Source: Phoronis ovalis
Lineage: Eukaryota > Phoronida > Phoronidae
Direction: 5' to 3'
Assembly (NCBI GenBank): GCA_028565635.1
Contig: JAOXYB010040283.1
Coordinates: 4,848 to 46,628 of the forward strand
Length of the DNA: 41,781 bases
Under the pieces are notes generated by a model. It saw nothing but the letters and a program-made list of their open reading frames with translations, was not told the DNA's origin and made no database searches. Positions 41,001-41,781 of the stretch are shown piece by piece (position 1 is the first letter of the stretch; the number at the start of each line of letters is the position of its first letter). Made by a program: the position numbers and the translations under genes.

Positions 41001-41310
41001 ACACATAACAGTCACTTTCTTTAGATAGGCTCTACTACATAGGATATTTTTTTCCAGTTCCAGGTTTTTTTAGCATTCTGTTGTTATCTTTATGACCTTC
41101 TCAATTGTCCTTTCTTTAACATTTGTTTTTCTAACCCACGTTTTGCTTTTATAGAGAAGTCATAATAGTTTCTGTTCATTAATTATATTAAACACTATCT
41201 ACGTACCCTTTGGACTGTCCATTTGTTCTATTTTCGTAAAATTTAATTTCAATAAGATCTGTGATTCCGAGGTCAGTAATTGCATCGGTTAAATCCTGAT
41301 CTGTTGTCCA
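31867..41310 (-). CDS. CPSF6: Cleavage and polyadenylation specificity factor subunit 6 (CFIm68), 5' incomplete
   Basis: Nuclear subunit of cleavage factor Im. In the known complex it binds CPSF5/NUDT21 through its RRM and recruits the 3'-end processing machinery through its RS-like tail, shaping poly(A)-site choice. Fifteen exons join into 586 codons plus stop, with every phase consistent. Seen in order: second part of the RRM (WTTDQDL ... [15 protein letters not shown] ... FAVVTLGSE ... [17 protein letters not shown]), an RGRG segment, GGPPGMH/P repeats, proline-rich micro-exons, the [11 protein letters not shown] motif, the conserved [12 protein letters not shown] ... [15 protein letters not shown] ... 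[16 protein letters not shown] ... [13 protein letters not shown] ... GIEAKSYGS block and an RS/RD/RE tail ending EYRRH. The N-terminal exons lie beyond 41781. The Arg/Pro middle differs most from vertebrates. Confidence 0.96.
32364..32511 (-). CDS. CPSF6: CPSF6 exon, conserved helical block
   Basis: Acceptor attacag, donor gtaaga. [20 protein letters not shown] and [26 protein letters not shown]: the most conserved part of CPSF6/CPSF7 C-termini. Confidence 0.97.
32766..32878 (-). CDS. CPSF6: CPSF6 exon, SEQEFEEI block
   Basis: Acceptor ttgtag, donor gtaaaa. [20 protein letters not shown] then [11 protein letters not shown]; continues directly into the helical block. Confidence 0.97.
33403..33491 (-). 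CDS. CPSF6: CPSF6 exon, Pro/Gln linker
   Basis: Acceptor cttatag, donor gtatgt. [20 protein letters not shown] then [10 protein letters not shown]. Phase 0 to 2. Confidence 0.92.
33847..33998 (-). CDS. CPSF6: CPSF6 exon, APHVNPAFF motif
   Basis: Acceptor attacag, donor gtaagt. [20 protein letters not shown], then [30 protein letters not shown] is a CPSF6 signature. Confidence 0.95.
33999..34603 (-). other. CPSF6 intron of 605 bp
   Basis: AT-rich; no exon or repeat recognised. Confidence 0.5.
34604..34630 (-). CDS. CPSF6: CPSF6 27-bp micro-exon
   Basis: Acceptor cttgcag, donor gtaagt, phase 1-1. Encodes GQGPGFPMN. Core PGFPM is related to the neighbouring micro-exons. Confidence 0.85.
34880..34921 (-). 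CDS. CPSF6: CPSF6 42-bp micro-exon, copy 3
   Basis: Acceptor ttttcag, donor gttagt. [14 protein letters not shown], the same peptide as copy 2. The exon and about 45 bp of upstream intron are nearly identical to 36083-36124 and its flank. Confidence 0.88.
35226..35341 (-). mobile_element. tRNA-derived SINE-like repeat, copy 1
   Basis: Direct repeat partner of 35489-35607, about 80% similar by eye, in a CPSF6 intron. Minus strand shows tagatgcttggcttctg and aaggtctctggttcc, tRNA-like A/B-box regions in decayed form. Confidence 0.6.
35489..35607 (-). mobile_element. tRNA-derived SINE-like repeat, copy 2
   Basis: Better preserved. Minus strand reads agatgtttggcatctgctta then aggtctctgtttcgatcccc, matching a tRNA anticodon arm to T-arm layout with B box gtttcgatccc. 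Same direction as copy 1. Confidence 0.65.
36083..36124 (-). CDS. CPSF6: CPSF6 42-bp micro-exon, copy 2
   Basis: Acceptor ttttcag, donor gttagt. [14 protein letters not shown]. Differs from copy 3 by one base near the end, synonymous. Confidence 0.88.
36656..36697 (-). pseudogene. Decayed CPSF6 micro-exon with in-frame stop
   Basis: Same length (42 bp), acceptor tttgcag and donor gttagt as copies 2 and 3, but in phase 1 it reads ALSLK then TAG. Either a dead copy or a poison exon; sequence cannot decide. Confidence 0.8.
37047..37082 (-). CDS. CPSF6: CPSF6 36-bp micro-exon, copy 1
   Basis: Acceptor ttttag, donor gttagt. [12 protein letters not shown], a shorter relative of the 42-bp exons. 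Confidence 0.87.
37083..37636 (-). other. CPSF6 intron of 554 bp
   Basis: AT-rich; no exon or repeat recognised. Confidence 0.5.
37637..37705 (-). CDS. CPSF6: CPSF6 69-bp exon, proline-rich
   Basis: Acceptor ttacag, donor gttagt, phase 1-1. [20 protein letters not shown] then PPA. Contains the same QRPGxxMP core as the micro-exons. Confidence 0.9.
38410..38899. repeat. Foldback element, 490 bp inverted repeat in a CPSF6 intron
   Basis: Left arm (gctaatgaaatg, agatagacaaa, ttttgaaagtatgcaactc) is mirrored at the right end (gagttgtatactttcaaaa, ttgtctatcatttcattt, aattagc). Inner arms tctcagatttttgaaa and tttcaaaaatctgaga also pair. No coding frame; MITE-like. Confidence 0.85.
38997..39026 (-). 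CDS. CPSF6: CPSF6 30-bp micro-exon
   Basis: Acceptor tttctag, donor gtaagt, phase 1-1. [10 protein letters not shown]. Without it the frame is still kept, so inclusion is not proven. Confidence 0.75.
39027..39565 (-). other. CPSF6 intron of 539 bp
   Basis: AT-rich; no exon or repeat recognised. Confidence 0.5.
39566..39665 (-). CDS. CPSF6: CPSF6 exon, Pro/Gly/Arg-rich
   Basis: Acceptor tctag, donor gtaagt, phase 0 to 1. [20 protein letters not shown], then [13 protein letters not shown]. Confidence 0.92.
39666..39988 (-). other. CPSF6 intron of 323 bp
   Basis: Nothing recognised. Confidence 0.5.
39989..40416 (-). CDS. CPSF6: CPSF6 exon, RGRG segment and GGPPGM repeats
   Basis: Acceptor attacag, donor gtaagt. 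[17 protein letters not shown] corresponds to the Gly/Arg segment after the RRM; then glycine/proline-rich sequence and about ten GGPPGMH or GGPPGMP units, ending [11 protein letters not shown]-rich, unlike the surroundings. Confidence 0.94.
40021..40243 (-). repeat. Coding minisatellite, 21-bp unit
   Basis: About ten units encoding GGPPGMH (five consecutive) or GGPPGMP, one shortened to GPPGMP. Adjacent units are nearly identical, so copy number is probably variable. Confidence 0.92.
40669..40835 (-). CDS. CPSF6: CPSF6 exon, RRM third part
   Basis: Acceptor ttgtag, donor gtaagt. [20 protein letters not shown] then [17 protein letters not shown] and [17 protein letters not shown]. Closes the RRM fold (RNP1 side). 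Confidence 0.97.
40836..41206 (-). other. CPSF6 intron of 371 bp
   Basis: Nothing recognised. Confidence 0.5.
41207..41310 (-). CDS. CPSF6: CPSF6 exon, RRM second part (first in window)
   Basis: Acceptor attttag, donor gtacgt. [20 protein letters not shown] then [15 protein letters not shown]. The preceding beta-1 strand (RNP2) must be in an upstream exon outside the window. Confidence 0.97.
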
Positions 41311-41781
41311 CTAAAATATTATACAAATGAATTATTTGTGAGTACAGCACAGAAGACATGCAAATGTATGCTACATTTAAGAAGGCACCTCAGGAATAGA
41401 ACGGTAAGAGTAATATCACAGTTCATCATATGGCAGAATTATCATCATCACTGGTACCTTGCTGACAGTTTACATGCATATGTCCACAAAAGAAACTGTA
41501 TATCCAAGAAAATTACAACAGTACATTAGACCAAACAGTTCAGACAAATATCAAGGAAAAGTTATTCAAAATTATGTACAATAAAACTAGATTTTGAACT
41601 AGTTTGGCATATTTATATCGGAGTGGCTAAACGTCCGGTTACCGGATGGCGTATCTTGGGGCTAAACGTCCGGACATCCAATTCGGATCAACTCGGTTTT
41701 TCCTGTATTGGCGAAATCTCTCGAGATCTAAAACCCGCGCATTGCAAGAGGGAGATGGAGCCAGTTTTAAAGTAAAGCAAT
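41311..41781 (-). other. Upstream CPSF6 intron, with a repeat-like end
   Basis: No exon found. ggctaaacgtccgg occurs twice (41625-41638 and 41660-41673), and ccggttaccgg at 41635-41645 is a near-perfect palindrome, suggesting a mobile-element end. Confidence 0.5.

Overview
The window is animal (metazoan) nuclear DNA, AT-rich, with spliceosomal GT-AG introns, interspersed retroelement fragments and two convergent multi-exon genes. The species cannot be fixed from the sequence. The combination of a huge secreted sushi-domain protein, Ly6/uPAR-like modules and a Penelope-type retroelement fits a marine invertebrate (sponge, cnidarian or non-vertebrate deuterostome); this is inference.

Plus strand, 225-25175: one very large secreted or extracellular protein gene, 5' incomplete in the window. 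I place 52 exons. The first 45 each encode one CCP/sushi module with phase-1 introns on both sides. Thirteen are ordinary modules of 177-183 bp. The other 32 are all exactly 171 bp and form strict alternating pairs, A-B-A-B: five pairs at 4794-7900 and eleven at 11143-19597. A modules have the four canonical CCP cysteines. Every B module lacks C2 and C4, which form one disulfide, but keeps C1 and C3, which form the other. After the CCPs come three cysteine-rich modules, each split over two exons (phases 1-0-1, Ly6/uPAR-like), then a Thr/Lys-rich tail with an RKRR furin-type site, a stop at 25173-25175 and an AATAAA at 25353. The joined exons keep one open frame of 2,979 complete codons plus stop.

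Middle, about 25.4-31.9 kb: intergenic DNA and/or long 3' UTR with no supported coding gene. It holds a Penelope-like retroelement relic (GIY-YIG endonuclease C-terminus, inverted terminal repeats, 14-bp target-site duplication) and a diverged duplication.

Minus strand, 31867-41310: the CPSF6 orthologue (cleavage factor Im 68 kDa subunit), 5' incomplete. Fifteen coding exons cover the RRM second half, a Gly/Pro/Arg-rich middle, the conserved CPSF6 C-terminal segment and the RS-like tail (586 codons plus stop). The proline-rich middle is built from micro-exons of 27-42 bp, three of them related copies, plus one decayed copy carrying a stop. Its introns hold tRNA-derived SINE-like repeats and a 490-bp foldback element.

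The most unusual signal is the alternating A/B CCP array with paired loss of one disulfide in every second module. It is supported by exon size, phase and regularity, and it shows ongoing unequal exchange (identical exons, a mosaic exon and a half-deleted pseudo-exon).
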